A DNA stretch of 64,000 nucleotides from an uncultured Clostridia bacterium (GCA_947627575.1 CANQWN010000009.1:1-64000), one strand, 5' to 3'. Numbered from the stretch's first letter, positions 15,809 to 24,397 are shown. Program-made: numbers and translations. The notes: generated by a model not told the origin, from the sequence alone.

Positions 15809-17814
15809 TTTTTAAATCGATTATGTTAAATAATTTTAGACAATATCGCGGCGAAAATATCATAAACTTTTCAACTGACTCCGTGCGCAATGTTACTGTT
15901 GTATTAGGCGTAAACACAAGTGGGAAGACCACTCTTGTCCAGTCTTTTTTATGGTGTTTATATGGGGTTTCTTCGTTCAAAACAAAGGAAATCCTTAATT
16001 CGGAACTATCGAATTCATTAACGCCAAATACTGAGGTGAAAGCAACTGTTAAAATCGTGCTTGTCCATGACGGGAAGGAATATACAATAGAGCGCAGTCA
16101 GACTTTTACAAAAGATTCATATGACTCATTGAGGTCTTCTCAATCGAAGCTTACTATTTGTTATAAAGATGATATTGGCAATACTCAATGGGTTTCAGAT
16201 TCGGAAAAGGCTAAAACGGAAGTAATAAATAGTATTTTATCAAAAGATTTATCTGACTACTTCTTCTTTGACGGCGAACGCATCGAAGAGATTAGTGATA
16301 AGAAAAACGTTGTGGAAGCTGTTCGTGGATTGATGGGCATAGATATTTTAGGGTCTGCAATTGACCATTTGGATCCAAAAACTTCGAGGACTAATTCCGT
16401 TGTCGGAAAATTAAGAAGAGAACTTGACATCGGAAGCGATAATCGGGGCACCGAACTTACAAGAAAGCAGGAAGCTTTAACTAATAAATTGCAGGGATAT
16501 GAGGCAAGGCTAGAAACTGTTAAAAGTGAAATAGAAACGTTCAAGGCTGAACGCGAAAAGTATCAAAAGTTATTATTAGATACTAAAGAGGTCGCCGGCA
16601 AGCAAAAAGAAAGATTACGGATAGAAACTAATATAAAAAATTTGGAATCCAACATAAATATTTTCAGGGCGAGATTGTTAGATGACTTTAACCGCGAATA
16701 TTTTGCATTCCTTGCAGTCCCTTTAATAAAAAGGGCATTTGATTGCTTGACTTCAGCAAAAGAAGATCCTCAGGGAATACCAATGATGCATTCCGAATCG
16801 ATTGATTACATATTAAACAGAAAAAGATGTATTTGCGGCTGTGATTTATCCAAAAATCAAGGAGCCGTTGATAATATCCTATACGAACGAAAATTATTAC
16901 CTCCTCATCATATCGGTACAGATATTAATACGCTGAAAACATCAGGATTACAATATTGCAAACAAGCTGAAGGAATGGATGACCGTATTATTCAAGATTA
17001 TAAAGAAATAGTACGATTGACAAGAAACTTGGATGATGTACGTGAGGATTTAAAACATGTTAGCGAAGAAATAAAAAATCTAGGTGAAGTCAATGTAAGA
17101 AAGATAGAGGATGATTATCAGGCTAATGAAAGACTTTTGGATGGTAAAATTAGTCTTCGTGGAAGCATAGAAAGAGATATTTCCGAAACCAAACGGCAAA
17201 TAGATGATTGCGTTCGTGAATTGAGTGGATTAGCAGTTAAAAATGATAAGAATGATTTGATAAGATTGGAAATCAAATATGCTGAAGCTGTATACTATTG
17301 GTTTAAAGATACCTATGACCAACTTGAACATGAAGTGCGCGAACAACTTACTGAAAGCATAAATCGCATCTTTAAACAGATGTATCACGGCTCTAGGAAG
17401 GTTGAAGTTGATTCAAATTATCGTATCAGATTAAAAACCGATATTGGAGAAAAAGAAATAACGACCGATGAATCAAAGGGTCTTGAAGCTGTCAAGAACT
17501 TCTCGTTTATTAGTGGACTCGTTGATTTAGCTAGAAGGAAAGCGCGGCAGACTGAAAATGATGATGTGTCGATTTCTACTGAACCTTATCCTATAGTAAT
17601 GGATGCACCGTTTTCAAACGTTGACGAAATTCACATAGGAAATATTTCCACCATACTGCCTGAAACAGCAGAACAAGTAATTTTAATCGTTATGAAAAAA
17701 GACTGGGAATATGCAAGAGAAAAAATGATAGACAAGGTTGGCGCAAGCTATATTATTGAAAAAGTAAACAACTCTGAAACGTTCTCAAAAATCAGGAGGA
17801 ATGAAGATGTTTGA
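15805..17814 (+). CDS. dndD: DndD-like SMC-type ATPase
   Basis: 669 residues. Walker A is in GVNTSGKTTLVQSF (about 35-48). FFFDGERIEEI (about 152-162) is the block typical of DndD/RecF-SMC proteins. Long coiled coils flank a CICGCD cysteine hook (about 342-347), and Walker B is YPIVMDAPFSNVDE (about 594-607). In phosphorothioation DndD is thought to hydrolyse ATP to open DNA or set nicking for DndE. It overlaps the 58-residue gene by ATGA and the DndE-like gene by 8 bases. Confidence 0.82.
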   Translation: MIFKSIMLNNFRQYRGENIINFSTDSVRNVTVVLGVNTSGKTTLVQSFLWCLYGVSSFKTKEILNSELSNSLTPNTEVKATVKIVLVHDGKEYTIERSQTFTKDSYDSLRSSQSKLTICYKDDIGNTQWVSDSEKAKTEVINSILSKDLSDYFFFDGERIEEISDKKNVVEAVRGLMGIDILGSAIDHLDPKTSRTNSVVGKLRRELDIGSDNRGTELTRKQEALTNKLQGYEARLETVKSEIETFKAEREKYQKLLLDTKEVAGKQKERLRIETNIKNLESNINIFRARLLDDFNREYFAFLAVPLIKRAFDCLTSAKEDPQGIPMMHSESIDYILNRKRCICGCDLSKNQGAVDNILYERKLLPPHHIGTDINTLKTSGLQYCKQAEGMDDRIIQDYKEIVRLTRNLDDVREDLKHVSEEIKNLGEVNVRKIEDDYQANERLLDGKISLRGSIERDISETKRQIDDCVRELSGLAVKNDKNDLIRLEIKYAEAVYYWFKDTYDQLEHEVREQLTESINRIFKQMYHGSRKVEVDSNYRIRLKTDIGEKEITTDESKGLEAVKNFSFISGLVDLARRKARQTENDDVSISTEPYPIVMDAPFSNVDEIHIGNISTILPETAEQVILIVMKKDWEYAREKMIDKVGASYIIEKVNNSETFSKIRRNEDV

Positions 17815-18310
17815 TAATGACATTAAAATTACAGGTAAGCATGCTAGTTATTTAAAGTTTCTTGCTAAAAAGAGTACCGAATTAAAAAAAGATGCAAAAT
17901 CAGCAGAAATATTTAAACGCTATATTGACGTATATATGGCAGGAATAATAGTCGGTGCTGTAAAAAACAGGAAATCCGATATTGATAATTCTATTGACGA
18001 TTCGGCAAACATATTGGCGTCAGCCGTAATAGGCGAACAGGACAGATTAAAGTTTTTATATCGCTTGGTATTATTAACGGACAACCCTTCCTCTACATCT
18101 GTTGAAGATAGAATTGATAATGCCTTTAGATATGACGGAGATGCGGCTAAATTAAAAGAGGGAATGGCTATATTAAATTCCTATGCAAGAGGCGGCATCG
18201 AATGGCTATACGAAAAATTTAATGACGGTGTAACTACGCAGGAAGATTACTATAGAATTGTATATGAACTGACGAAGGAATACAGTGAAGATTATTTCAA
18301 TATGGGCTAA
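17807..18310 (+). CDS. dndE: DndE-like small protein
   Basis: 167 residues from the ATG at 17807, which stands 7 bases after AGGAGG. An ATG at 17801 is too close to that site. It is helical, with basic surface residues in its first half (LKFLAKKSTELKKDAKSAEI, then FKRYIDVYMAGIIVGAVKNRK), in line with DndE proteins, which bind nicked DNA. It is about 50 residues longer than classical DndE. Assignment rests on place (directly after DndD), size and charge rather than a diagnostic motif. Confidence 0.6.
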   Translation: MFDNDIKITGKHASYLKFLAKKSTELKKDAKSAEIFKRYIDVYMAGIIVGAVKNRKSDIDNSIDDSANILASAVIGEQDRLKFLYRLVLLTDNPSSTSVEDRIDNAFRYDGDAAKLKEGMAILNSYARGGIEWLYEKFNDGVTTQEDYYRIVYELTKEYSEDYFNMG

Positions 18311-18342
18311 CATCCAAAATATATATACCAGAGGTAAGTATT

Positions 18343-19086
18343 ATGAAAAAATCCGATTCTAATTATGGATTATTTGAGGCAAAACCAAGAGTTTTTTTAG
18401 GTATTGGAGAAATACTGATTGCTCTTATTTTAATTGGAGCATCAATACTTCTTCAGTATTATCAGGGTGACAATTGGTGGGTTAATCTGGTGACGGCGGT
18501 TCTGACAACTATTGCTTCGATAGTAGGCGTTGCTGCCGTCTGGGAATTGCTTTCTAAAATTAAATTTGCACAATTTATCGTTAATTTAGTGGATATCTCT
18601 TCAAACATCAAAAAAAGTGGCATTATTGAGTATACGAATAATTTTAAATCACTAAAATGGGAAAATGAACTAAAGTATACTAAAACACTGAAAATAGCCT
18701 TTGTTTATGGTAGAACATGGAGAGAGCAAAATAGAGAGGTATTAGAGGAATTTGTTAAAAAAGGAGCGATTGAAATCGCATTACCAGATTATAACAATGA
18801 GAATCTCATGCGCGGATATGATGAAAGGTTTAATTTTGAATCTGGAGAAACTCGTAAAAGAGTGATGGAGGCAGAAAAATTTTTTAATGATTTAAAAGCA
18901 AAAGTGTGTCTTAATAATAAAACTTTTTTAAGTAGTTACTATCTCATGGAAGATCATGCCATTATGGCTCCGTTTAATCACCTAAAAGAAAAAGGATATG
19001 TCCCGGCTATTAAAGCGGAGAAAGGCGGAGCATTATATGATTTTATTGAAAAAGAGATAGAATCAATATTTTCTGAAAATAAATGA
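18343..19086 (+). CDS. Two-TM protein with C-terminal PLD-like domain
   Basis: 247 residues. Two transmembrane segments (about 23-41 and 49-68) are followed by a cytosolic domain with LKIAFVYGRTW, VKKGAIEIALPDY, and TFLSSYYLMEDHAIMAPFNH near the C-terminus. The last block resembles the (S/N)xYxxDD segment of DUF5919-like, PLD-related domains. The usual HKD motif is not intact. The gene starts 32 bases after the DndE-like gene on the same strand and is probably part of the operon. Membrane-anchored effectors are common in abortive defence, so an effector role is possible but unproven. Confidence 0.45.
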   Translation: MKKSDSNYGLFEAKPRVFLGIGEILIALILIGASILLQYYQGDNWWVNLVTAVLTTIASIVGVAAVWELLSKIKFAQFIVNLVDISSNIKKSGIIEYTNNFKSLKWENELKYTKTLKIAFVYGRTWREQNREVLEEFVKKGAIEIALPDYNNENLMRGYDERFNFESGETRKRVMEAEKFFNDLKAKVCLNNKTFLSSYYLMEDHAIMAPFNHLKEKGYVPAIKAEKGGALYDFIEKEIESIFSENK

Positions 19087-19087
19087 G

Positions 19088-19678
19088 GTGAAATCTAAAA
19101 TGAAAAATAGAACGGATAATAAGTTTTTATTTATTGATACAGAAACCGGAGGTACGATACCAACAAAACATTCTTTACTGTCTATTGGTTTGATTGTATG
19201 GGACACTAACTTTGGCGAAATAGCACGCAAAGAGATATTTATTAAATACCGTCGATATTTTGTAACTAAGGAAGCGCAACGTATTAATAAATTTAACAAG
19301 AATAATCAAAACAATATTGGTATAGAACCCGCAAACGCAGTAGAAGAATTGATGAATTTTATTAATGCATATTTCCCAGAAGATTTTTATGTGACGATTA
19401 TAGGACATAACGTGCATTTTGACATAGATTTTTTAAAGGTATTATTTCGAAAATGTGGCAAGTCTTTTGATAATTACTTTTCTCATAGATATATTGATAC
19501 TTATTCTGTATTTAAGACTTTAGCTTTGGCGGGAGTCTTAGATAAGGATTTAAATAGTTCTGCTGATGCATTTAAATATTTTAATATAGTAGTTGAAAAT
19601 AGACATGATGCGTTAGATGATTGCTTAGCTACTGTTAAACTATATGAAAAAATGATAAACTTATTATCTAATAAATGA
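19088..19678 (+). CDS. DEDDh 3'-5' exonuclease (DnaQ/RNase T family)
   Basis: 196 residues. ExoI: FLFIDTETGG (residues 13-22) with the metal-binding D and E. ExoII: IIGHNVHFDIDFL (about 99-111). ExoIII: HDALDDC (about 178-184), which supplies His and Asp. This is a complete DEDDh active site for trimming DNA or RNA from the 3' end. ATG or the preceding context overlaps the end of the PLD-like gene almost directly (2-base gap), so the two are likely cotranslated. It may process DNA or RNA for the defence island. Confidence 0.72.
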   Translation: MKSKMKNRTDNKFLFIDTETGGTIPTKHSLLSIGLIVWDTNFGEIARKEIFIKYRRYFVTKEAQRINKFNKNNQNNIGIEPANAVEELMNFINAYFPEDFYVTIIGHNVHFDIDFLKVLFRKCGKSFDNYFSHRYIDTYSVFKTLALAGVLDKDLNSSADAFKYFNIVVENRHDALDDCLATVKLYEKMINLLSNK

Positions 19679-19871
19679 AAGTAATTTTATAAAAATTTGA
19701 GCAGGTTCAAAATAAATAAAGCCATGATAATCTAATATAAAATCTAAATAACTTTAAGAAAAGACATTTAATAGTTATAACCTTCGTTTACTTTTTATTC
19801 ATTTTAATACCTAAAATCTTTACTTTTTGTGGACAATATGCTATAATAAGTAAAGATTTGAGAGGTGAATT
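19679..19871 (+). promoter_or_regulatory. fic promoter with a perfect 10-bp inverted repeat
   Basis: TTTACT (19819-19824), a 17-bp spacer and TATAAT (19842-19847) precede fic. A perfect inverted repeat ATCTTTACTT (19816-19825) and AAGTAAAGAT (19848-19857) brackets the promoter from -35 to just past -10. This is an obvious operator, probably for the HTH domain of the Fic protein itself. The upstream part of the gap is AT-rich and shows nothing else. Confidence 0.65.
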
Positions 19872-20783
19872 ATGTTTTCCTATGCGGGGCTTTTGGAAAT
19901 TTTAAAGAAAAACGGACTGAAAAAGTCCGATTTGACGGCAAAAGCCGGATTATCTTCGCGCACGATTGCAAAGATTTCAAAGGGCGAAAAGATTGCCGAC
20001 AATGTCATTAGACGGCTATGTAAATTTTTCGGCTGTAAAAGCGAAAATATTTGCCGCGAGATAAGCGACAACCCCATTTTGCAGGTGTTGCGCGACGAAA
20101 AGAGTGCAAAAATAAGCGGCGGACTGTATCATGAAACACAAATCCGCCTAACGTACAACTCCAACCGCATAGAGGGCAGCCGCCTTTCCGAGGACCAAAC
20201 TCGCCTGATATTCGAGACAAACACGATAGGCGCGGAGGAAGGCGTACCCGTGGACGACGTCATCGAAACCGCCAACCACTTCCGCGCGGTGGACTATGTT
20301 ATAGACTGCGCCGAACAGCCCCTCACCGAAGACATCATCAAAACTCTGCATAAAATTTTAAAGACGGGCACGAAGGATTCATACCTCGCCTGGTTTAACG
20401 TCGGCGAATACAAGAAAAGAGCTAATGTGGTAGGCGGAATTGAAACGGTTGCGCCGTCCAAAGTCGCAGAAAAAATGAAGGAGTTGTTGCAAAACTATAA
20501 CGGCAAGACGGGAATAAAACTTGAAGACATAGTTGAATTTCACTATAATTTTGAGCGCATCCACCCCTTTCAGGACGGCAACGGCAGGGTTGGCAGACTG
20601 ATTTGCTTTAAGGAGTGCTTGCGGCATAAAATTATCCCATTCATCATTGAGGACCGCAAGAAAATGTTTTACTACCGCGGCTTGCGTGAATGGGGAAACG
20701 AAAGAGTTTATTTGATTGACACCTGCCTCGACGGGCAGGACACCTACAAGGCGTTGCTGAAGTATTTTGGGGTAGTTGAATAA
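19872..20783 (+). CDS. Fic-family protein with N-terminal XRE HTH
   Basis: 303 residues. Residues about 5-60 are an XRE-type helix-turn-helix (SDLTAKAGLSSRTIAKISKG). The Fic core motif HPFQDGNGRVGR begins at H231 with all catalytic residues. An inhibitory motif SNRIEG (97-102) fits the S/T-x-x-x-E-G/N rule and lies upstream of the core, as in class II Fic proteins, so AMPylation should be autoinhibited. The HTH suggests self-repression through the inverted repeat in its promoter. Coding bases are GC-richer than the phosphorothioation operon, so it may have joined element X separately. Confidence 0.85.
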   Translation: MFSYAGLLEILKKNGLKKSDLTAKAGLSSRTIAKISKGEKIADNVIRRLCKFFGCKSENICREISDNPILQVLRDEKSAKISGGLYHETQIRLTYNSNRIEGSRLSEDQTRLIFETNTIGAEEGVPVDDVIETANHFRAVDYVIDCAEQPLTEDIIKTLHKILKTGTKDSYLAWFNVGEYKKRANVVGGIETVAPSKVAEKMKELLQNYNGKTGIKLEDIVEFHYNFERIHPFQDGNGRVGRLICFKECLRHKIIPFIIEDRKKMFYYRGLREWGNERVYLIDTCLDGQDTYKALLKYFGVVE

Positions 20784-20791
20784 TCGGAATT

Positions 20792-20829
20792 AAAGGCAGA
20801 ACCGCGGATTTACAAGCGGTTCTGCCTTT
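20792..20829. terminator. Bidirectional terminator after fic
   Basis: A 14-bp perfect stem (20792-20805 with 20816-20829), 10-base loop, with AAA on the 5' side and TTT on the 3' side, beginning 8 bases after the fic stop. Confidence 0.75.
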
Positions 20830-20857
20830 GGTAAATGTATAATTTTATGTGAAAATG

Positions 20858-20877
20858 ATTGGGAAATTTTGGGAAGT
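20858..20877. repeat. Paired TTGGGAA sites, right end of X
   Basis: ATTGGGAAATTTTGGGAAGT contains two direct TTGGGAA-type units, matching the pair at 1674-1693 and lying about 135 bases from the CTTAAAA core. Probable integrase arm-type sites. Confidence 0.5.
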
Positions 20878-21013
20878 GCGGAATTTTTGCAGAAAACGGG
20901 AACAAGCGGAAACGCCTTGTTTTTGATTGTTTTTAATGATTTTTTGCTTTTAAACGCCTCTTTTTCGATGCTTTTCAAATACTCAAAATTGACCGAAAAT
21001 AAGGGCGATTTGC

Positions 21014-21068
21014 CTTAAAATCCCTCGGACGAAAGTCCGTATCGGTTCAAGTCCGATCACAAGCACCA
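21014..21068 (+). pseudogene. tRNA-Leu (UAA) 3' half, inner copy
   Basis: CTTAAAA anticodon loop, 3' anticodon stem, long variable arm, T arm, acceptor CACAAGC and ACCA: 55 bases identical to 34985-35039. It marks the right end of X and the left end of Y. The most economical reading is that Y brought this half in its attP and restored the tRNA, and X later inserted into the restored gene. Confidence 0.8.
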
Positions 21069-21069
21069 A

Positions 21070-21133
21070 GTAAAAAGCACTATATTTAGTATTTATTAAG
21101 TTATAGATACAAGATATAGTGCCTTTACTTTTT
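21070..21133 (+). terminator. Hairpin after the inner tRNA-Leu 3' half
   Basis: GCACTATAT (21077-21085) pairs with ATATAGTGC (21114-21122); flanking GTAAA/TTTAC extend the stem, and TTTTT (21129-21133) follows. It differs from the terminator after the outer copy and is probably supplied by element Y for the restored tRNA. Confidence 0.5.
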
Positions 21134-21225
21134 GCAAGAAATTTGGCTTGCACTCAAATTTTGGGTATTGTGAATTTGCAAATATTTAACACTGTTTTTT
21201 GTTAATAAAAAAATCAAAACCCGCC

Positions 21226-21250
21226 TTTTGGGTGCAATTTGTGGTGCAAA
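21226..21250. repeat. Paired GGTGCAA sites, left end of Y
   Basis: TTTTGGGTGCAATTTG (21226-21241) is repeated exactly at 34885-34900 near the right end of Y, and each is followed by a second GGTGCAA. Probable arm-type sites for the Y integrase. The rest of 21134-21419 shows no gene. Confidence 0.5.
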
Positions 21251-21419
21251 ATTGTGCCCAAAAGATTTTGGGACGAGCGAGGCATTTCATACACAGCCTA
21301 GTAGCGCTGTGCGTTCCGAGCGAGATAAGTGAGAGATACGTCCCGCGCGAACGGCGACCGAGTTGTCCATTGCCCTTACGGACAACGAGAACAATTATGG
21401 GTGCAAATCGCCCTGTCCG

Positions 21420-22634
21420 CTATACGGCGTAGTCAAATTTCTTTATTTCCTGCAACTGAATGTCCTTGTTTCGGTCGAGGTGCGTGTGAACCGTGGTGGT
21501 GATACTGTTGTCCGCCGCGTGTCCTGCCTAAAGCGAAACGATTTCGCGTCTTATCCCGACTTCCTGCGCACGGGTGATAAAGGTATGCCTCAAATCGTGC
21601 GTGTGGTGATTATCAATATAATCGCTCAAATGCCGTGACGGTTTGCTTGTTCAGTTTTTTGATGGCTTCCACGTCAATTAGCGGCAGATAACGTTTCAAA
21701 TTCGGCGCAATCGGTATTTTCCGAACTTTCGCTTTTAATCCTTTACGCTCTTTTTCGGTCACCACTTCTATCCAATTGCCGTTGACCTTGACGGTGGATG
21801 GTTCGCCAACTCGTAACCCCGTGTAGACAAGGAATACATACGCTTGCGCATATATATTCCCCGTTTCCTTCAACGCGCCGACAAGTTTGCTCTCCTCCTC
21901 GTGCGTTATGGGACTGCCTTGTTTGATTTCATACTTCGGGATCACTACCTTTGCCATCGGGTTTCGGTCAATCATTCCGTCGGCAACGGCGTAATCGAAG
22001 CAGGGCGAGAGTAGGTTGAAAAGTTTTTTAGCCGTTCTGTACCGCTCGCTTTGAGTGTAAACGTTTATCAGATTCTGCAAAAAGAAGCTGTCGATTTCGG
22101 TAAGGGCAAGTTCCTTAAACGCGCTTTGTATATTGGCGTTGAATACCTGCATATAGCCATCGTAAGTGCTTTCCTTGATATAGGGTCTTTTTACCGTCTC
22201 CATCCAACGCAGAAAGTAATAGTGAATAGAACCTTTCGTTTCTCTGCCTTAGTCCTGTCGAAACCGTTACGCAGACTTTCGATAAACTTCAATTTTGCTA
22301 TTTCCAAATCTTTCGACGAGCCGAAATAGCAAGTTCCGTCAATTATACAGCGCACTTCGTAAACGTTCCTCGACGTCAATCTGACATGTGCAATAGCTTT
22401 GTTATAAGTAAATAGTTTTTTGAATTTTTTAGGCATTTGAATTAACTCCTTATGGTTAAATTTCAAAGCCTCATTTTTCGATTTTTGCTTGGGCAACGTC
22501 TTTATGAGCGTAGCTAAATTTTGCAAATTTATTGTTTGATTCGCAGCCTTTATCACTTCGCACAAATCGGCGTCGCTACAATTTTCGTTAGCTCTTAATG
22601 TGTGTACAATTTCAAATAATTCCTGTTCTGTCAA
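21420..22634 (-). pseudogene. int: Decayed tyrosine recombinase/integrase of element Y
   Basis: Three frames of one integrase. The N-terminal piece is 22191-22634 (TTG start at 22634 after GGAG). The middle piece, to 21613, ends with QTVTAFERLY. The C-terminal piece has HDLRHTFITRAQEVG, then an in-frame TAG after REIVSL, then AGHAADN and HTHLDRNKDIQLQEIKKFDY. So there are two frameshifts and one nonsense change. The catalytic HxxR and GH boxes are still readable. It is homologous to the X integrase (similar leader, start and HTFITRA block), yet diverged. Element Y probably cannot excise by itself. Confidence 0.8.
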
Positions 22635-22701
22635 TTCTCCTTAAATTTATTTTTGTGTAGTTACAATGTTCTCTCACTAAATGGTGGTTTACCATATTCA
22701 C
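22612..22701 (-). CDS. 29-residue leader peptide before the Y integrase
   Basis: GTG at 22701 stands 7 bases after AAGGAGG. 29 codons end at TGA (22612-22614), 20 bases inside the integrase frame. It parallels the leader at 2961-3050 in length, start (VNMV) and RRI-x-R block, while the middle differs. Confidence 0.45.
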   Translation of the reverse strand: MNMVNHHLVREHCNYTKINLRRIDRTGII

Positions 22702-22750
22702 AAAAGTTCCTCCTTAATTTATTAAAAAGTATTCAGTTGTGATTAAGTTG
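22691..22750. repeat. 60-bp repeat shared by elements X and Y (copy in Y)
   Basis: One mismatch to 3040-3099. Right of it the two elements diverge: X continues into the 68-residue gene, while Y goes straight into unrelated DNA, so Y lost that gene by deletion. Confidence 0.85.
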
Positions 22751-22895
22751 TAAGATATACCGTAACAAGTTGTTAATACGATATATCATAGTTCGCTTGA
22801 TTTGTCAAGGCCCACAAGTTTAAAGTTTTTTACTTGCTCCAACCACCTCGCTTGCCGTGGAAAGGAGTAGACGGATTTTTCTTCTGCCGCGCCTT

Positions 22896-23753
22896 TTAAA
22901 GAAGTGTCTCGAACTCGTCGGGATAGGTTTCTATTATGTCAGTTACCATTCTGTACGCTTTCTCCGAAGTCCGCAATTTCCGCTCCTGTTCCTGCACAAG
23001 ATTGAATAGGTCTTTTGAATCTCTATTCTTGATTTCAAGCTGTTGTTTATATGCGGCGTTGTCCTTGCGCAGAGAGGTTATTTCTTCGGCAACCTCTTTT
23101 TTCTTTTTAGGAACAGGTTGATTTTTAGCGGTTTCAACTTCCTCATGTACTCCGTCCAAAAATTCCTGCGCTTGTTGCTCCGCACCTTCGATTATCTTTT
23201 TTGCCTTAAACTCGGCTGTGTTGAGGTGCTTTGCCGTGCTTCCTTCCTTGCCGCGTTGAAGTCCCCATTTCTTACCGACCTTTTCGTAGAACTCCGTTTG
23301 AAGCTGTGAGAGCTTCTGTCTGTCGAACAAGTCCTTTGAACACAACTTGCCGTTGACTATCGGCACTATGTTGAGGTGTAGGTGAGGGGTTGTTTCGTCC
23401 TTGTGGACTACGGCAGATAAAATGTTTTCATAGCCGTATTTTTCCGAGAAGAAGTCCAAGCAATCCCAAAAAAATTCTTTTTGTTGACCCTCGGTTAAAC
23501 AGCCGAAAAACTCTCTGTCCGAGCCTAACACAAACGAATCCATATAGACTGCGTCAGACCTCAACTTACGTTTTAAAGTTAGCTTTGAAAGCCTCTCGTT
23601 TATCATCTCGATATAACTGCCCAGCGGATTTTTTAAGTGGTAGTTTTGGTTTGTGCGACTACTATCAATTTGAGGATTTGTCGCCTCGTAATTCTCATCT
23701 CTTTCGTTTTCTTTTTCGACGGGCGAAACTTTCTGCCGAGTGTACTTTTCCAT
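22896..23753 (-). CDS. mob: MobV-family relaxase (Mob/Pre)
   Basis: 285 residues. The signature H-x-D-E-x-x-P-H-x-H is complete at 117-126 (VHKDETTPHLHLNIVPI), followed by KLSQLQTEFYEKVGKKWGLQRG, typical of plasmid recombination proteins. A coiled coil forms the C-terminal third (about 170-260). It should nick oriT and start transfer when a conjugative helper is present. The gene is preceded by a large hairpin at 23803-23843 that may be its oriT. It is shorter than plasmid Mob proteins, ending after the coiled coil. Confidence 0.85.
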   Translation of the reverse strand: MEKYTRQKVSPVEKENERDENYEATNPQIDSSRTNQNYHLKNPLGSYIEMINERLSKLTLKRKLRSDAVYMDSFVLGSDREFFGCLTEGQQKEFFWDCLDFFSEKYGYENILSAVVHKDETTPHLHLNIVPIVNGKLCSKDLFDRQKLSQLQTEFYEKVGKKWGLQRGKEGSTAKHLNTAEFKAKKIIEGAEQQAQEFLDGVHEEVETAKNQPVPKKKKEVAEEITSLRKDNAAYKQQLEIKNRDSKDLFNLVQEQERKLRTSEKAYRMVTDIIETYPDEFETLL

Positions 23754-23802
23754 ATGACAAACTAAAAATGAAATAAATTTTACCTCCTTATTAAAATTTA
23801 CC

Positions 23803-23843
23803 GTGTAGTGGCTACCTTGCTTCGCAAGTGTAGCTCACTACAC
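23803..23843. other. Candidate oriT hairpin
   Basis: GTGTAGTG-GCTAC-CTTGC (23803-23820) pairs with the complementary arm up to 23843, with two single-base bulges and a short loop. It lies 50 bases upstream of the MobV relaxase start, the usual place for a MobV oriT. No exact match to a known MobV nick site can be claimed. Confidence 0.4.
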
Positions 23844-24397
23844 ATAGTTGCGCTTCGCTCCATAAGTTCCGTTCGCACTTGCAGTGGGCTTTTTTACAAT
23901 TTAGCATTATCTTCGGCGTGTAACCGGTATTCATTCGGTATGTAGATTTTTACTTGTTATGGCGGTCTGATTGTCATTGTTTTACCTCCTTAAATGATTT
24001 TATTTTACCGTTCAAAGTGACGGTAATTGACTTAAAAAAGACAACGAAAAAGCCGCTGACTGCTTCTCGCAAATCACCGACTTTAACCGAATTTAGCAAC
24101 TTCAAATTGCTCTATGGTGGTCAACCATTCTATTAACTTATTTTCACAAAAATCTCGTGCGGAAGCGCACTGCAATTTTTCGTGATTTTCGCGGCTCTGC
24201 CGCTCTGCCTGCGATTTTTTAGTGCCCACAATTATTTAATCGCAGGCATTCCCACCGCTGAGGCGCAGGTATGCGCAAATTGTGTTGCGCTGCGCAAAAG
24301 CGTGGTTTTGCTTGCGCTGTAAATAATTTTTATAGCATTAAAAATTTCAAAAAATCAAAAAATTTTTTATAAAAATTTGTACAACAATAAAGCCCAA
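23844..24397. other. Intergenic DNA, no gene recognised
   Basis: About 550 bases. It holds a hairpin near 24003-24028 (TTACCG/CGGTAA) and a stretch at about 24258-24330 (GGCGCAGGTATGCGCAAATT, then GGTTTTGCTTGCGCTGTAAA) that resembles the repeat family at 49.5-49.9 kb. Short ORFs here have no ribosome-binding site and look accidental. Confidence 0.5.

Larger units (their letters stand above)
1481..21020. mobile_element. Integrative element X, carrying a DNA-phosphorothioation-type island
   Basis: About 19.5 kb between the two halves of a tRNA-Leu. It holds an intact tyrosine integrase near the left end, paired TTGGGAA sites inside both ends (1674-1693 and 20858-20877), a TnpV-like protein, a relaxase-like protein, a sigma/HTH protein, a large defence operon and a Fic protein. 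The right boundary is the CTTAAAA at 21014-21020. Only this 7-base anticodon loop is shared between X's two ends. It lacks conjugation genes, so it is at most mobilisable. Boundaries follow from tRNA reconstruction and are uncertain by a few bases. Confidence 0.7.

Noticed and set aside
1544-21068. That element X is inserted in the complete tRNA-Leu at 1544-1629 and has its right repeat at 21014-21068.
   Set aside because: The right-hand 3' half ends in CACAAGC, which pairs with the 5' half at 1442 and not with GCCCGAG of the 1544 gene. The 1544 gene pairs perfectly with itself.
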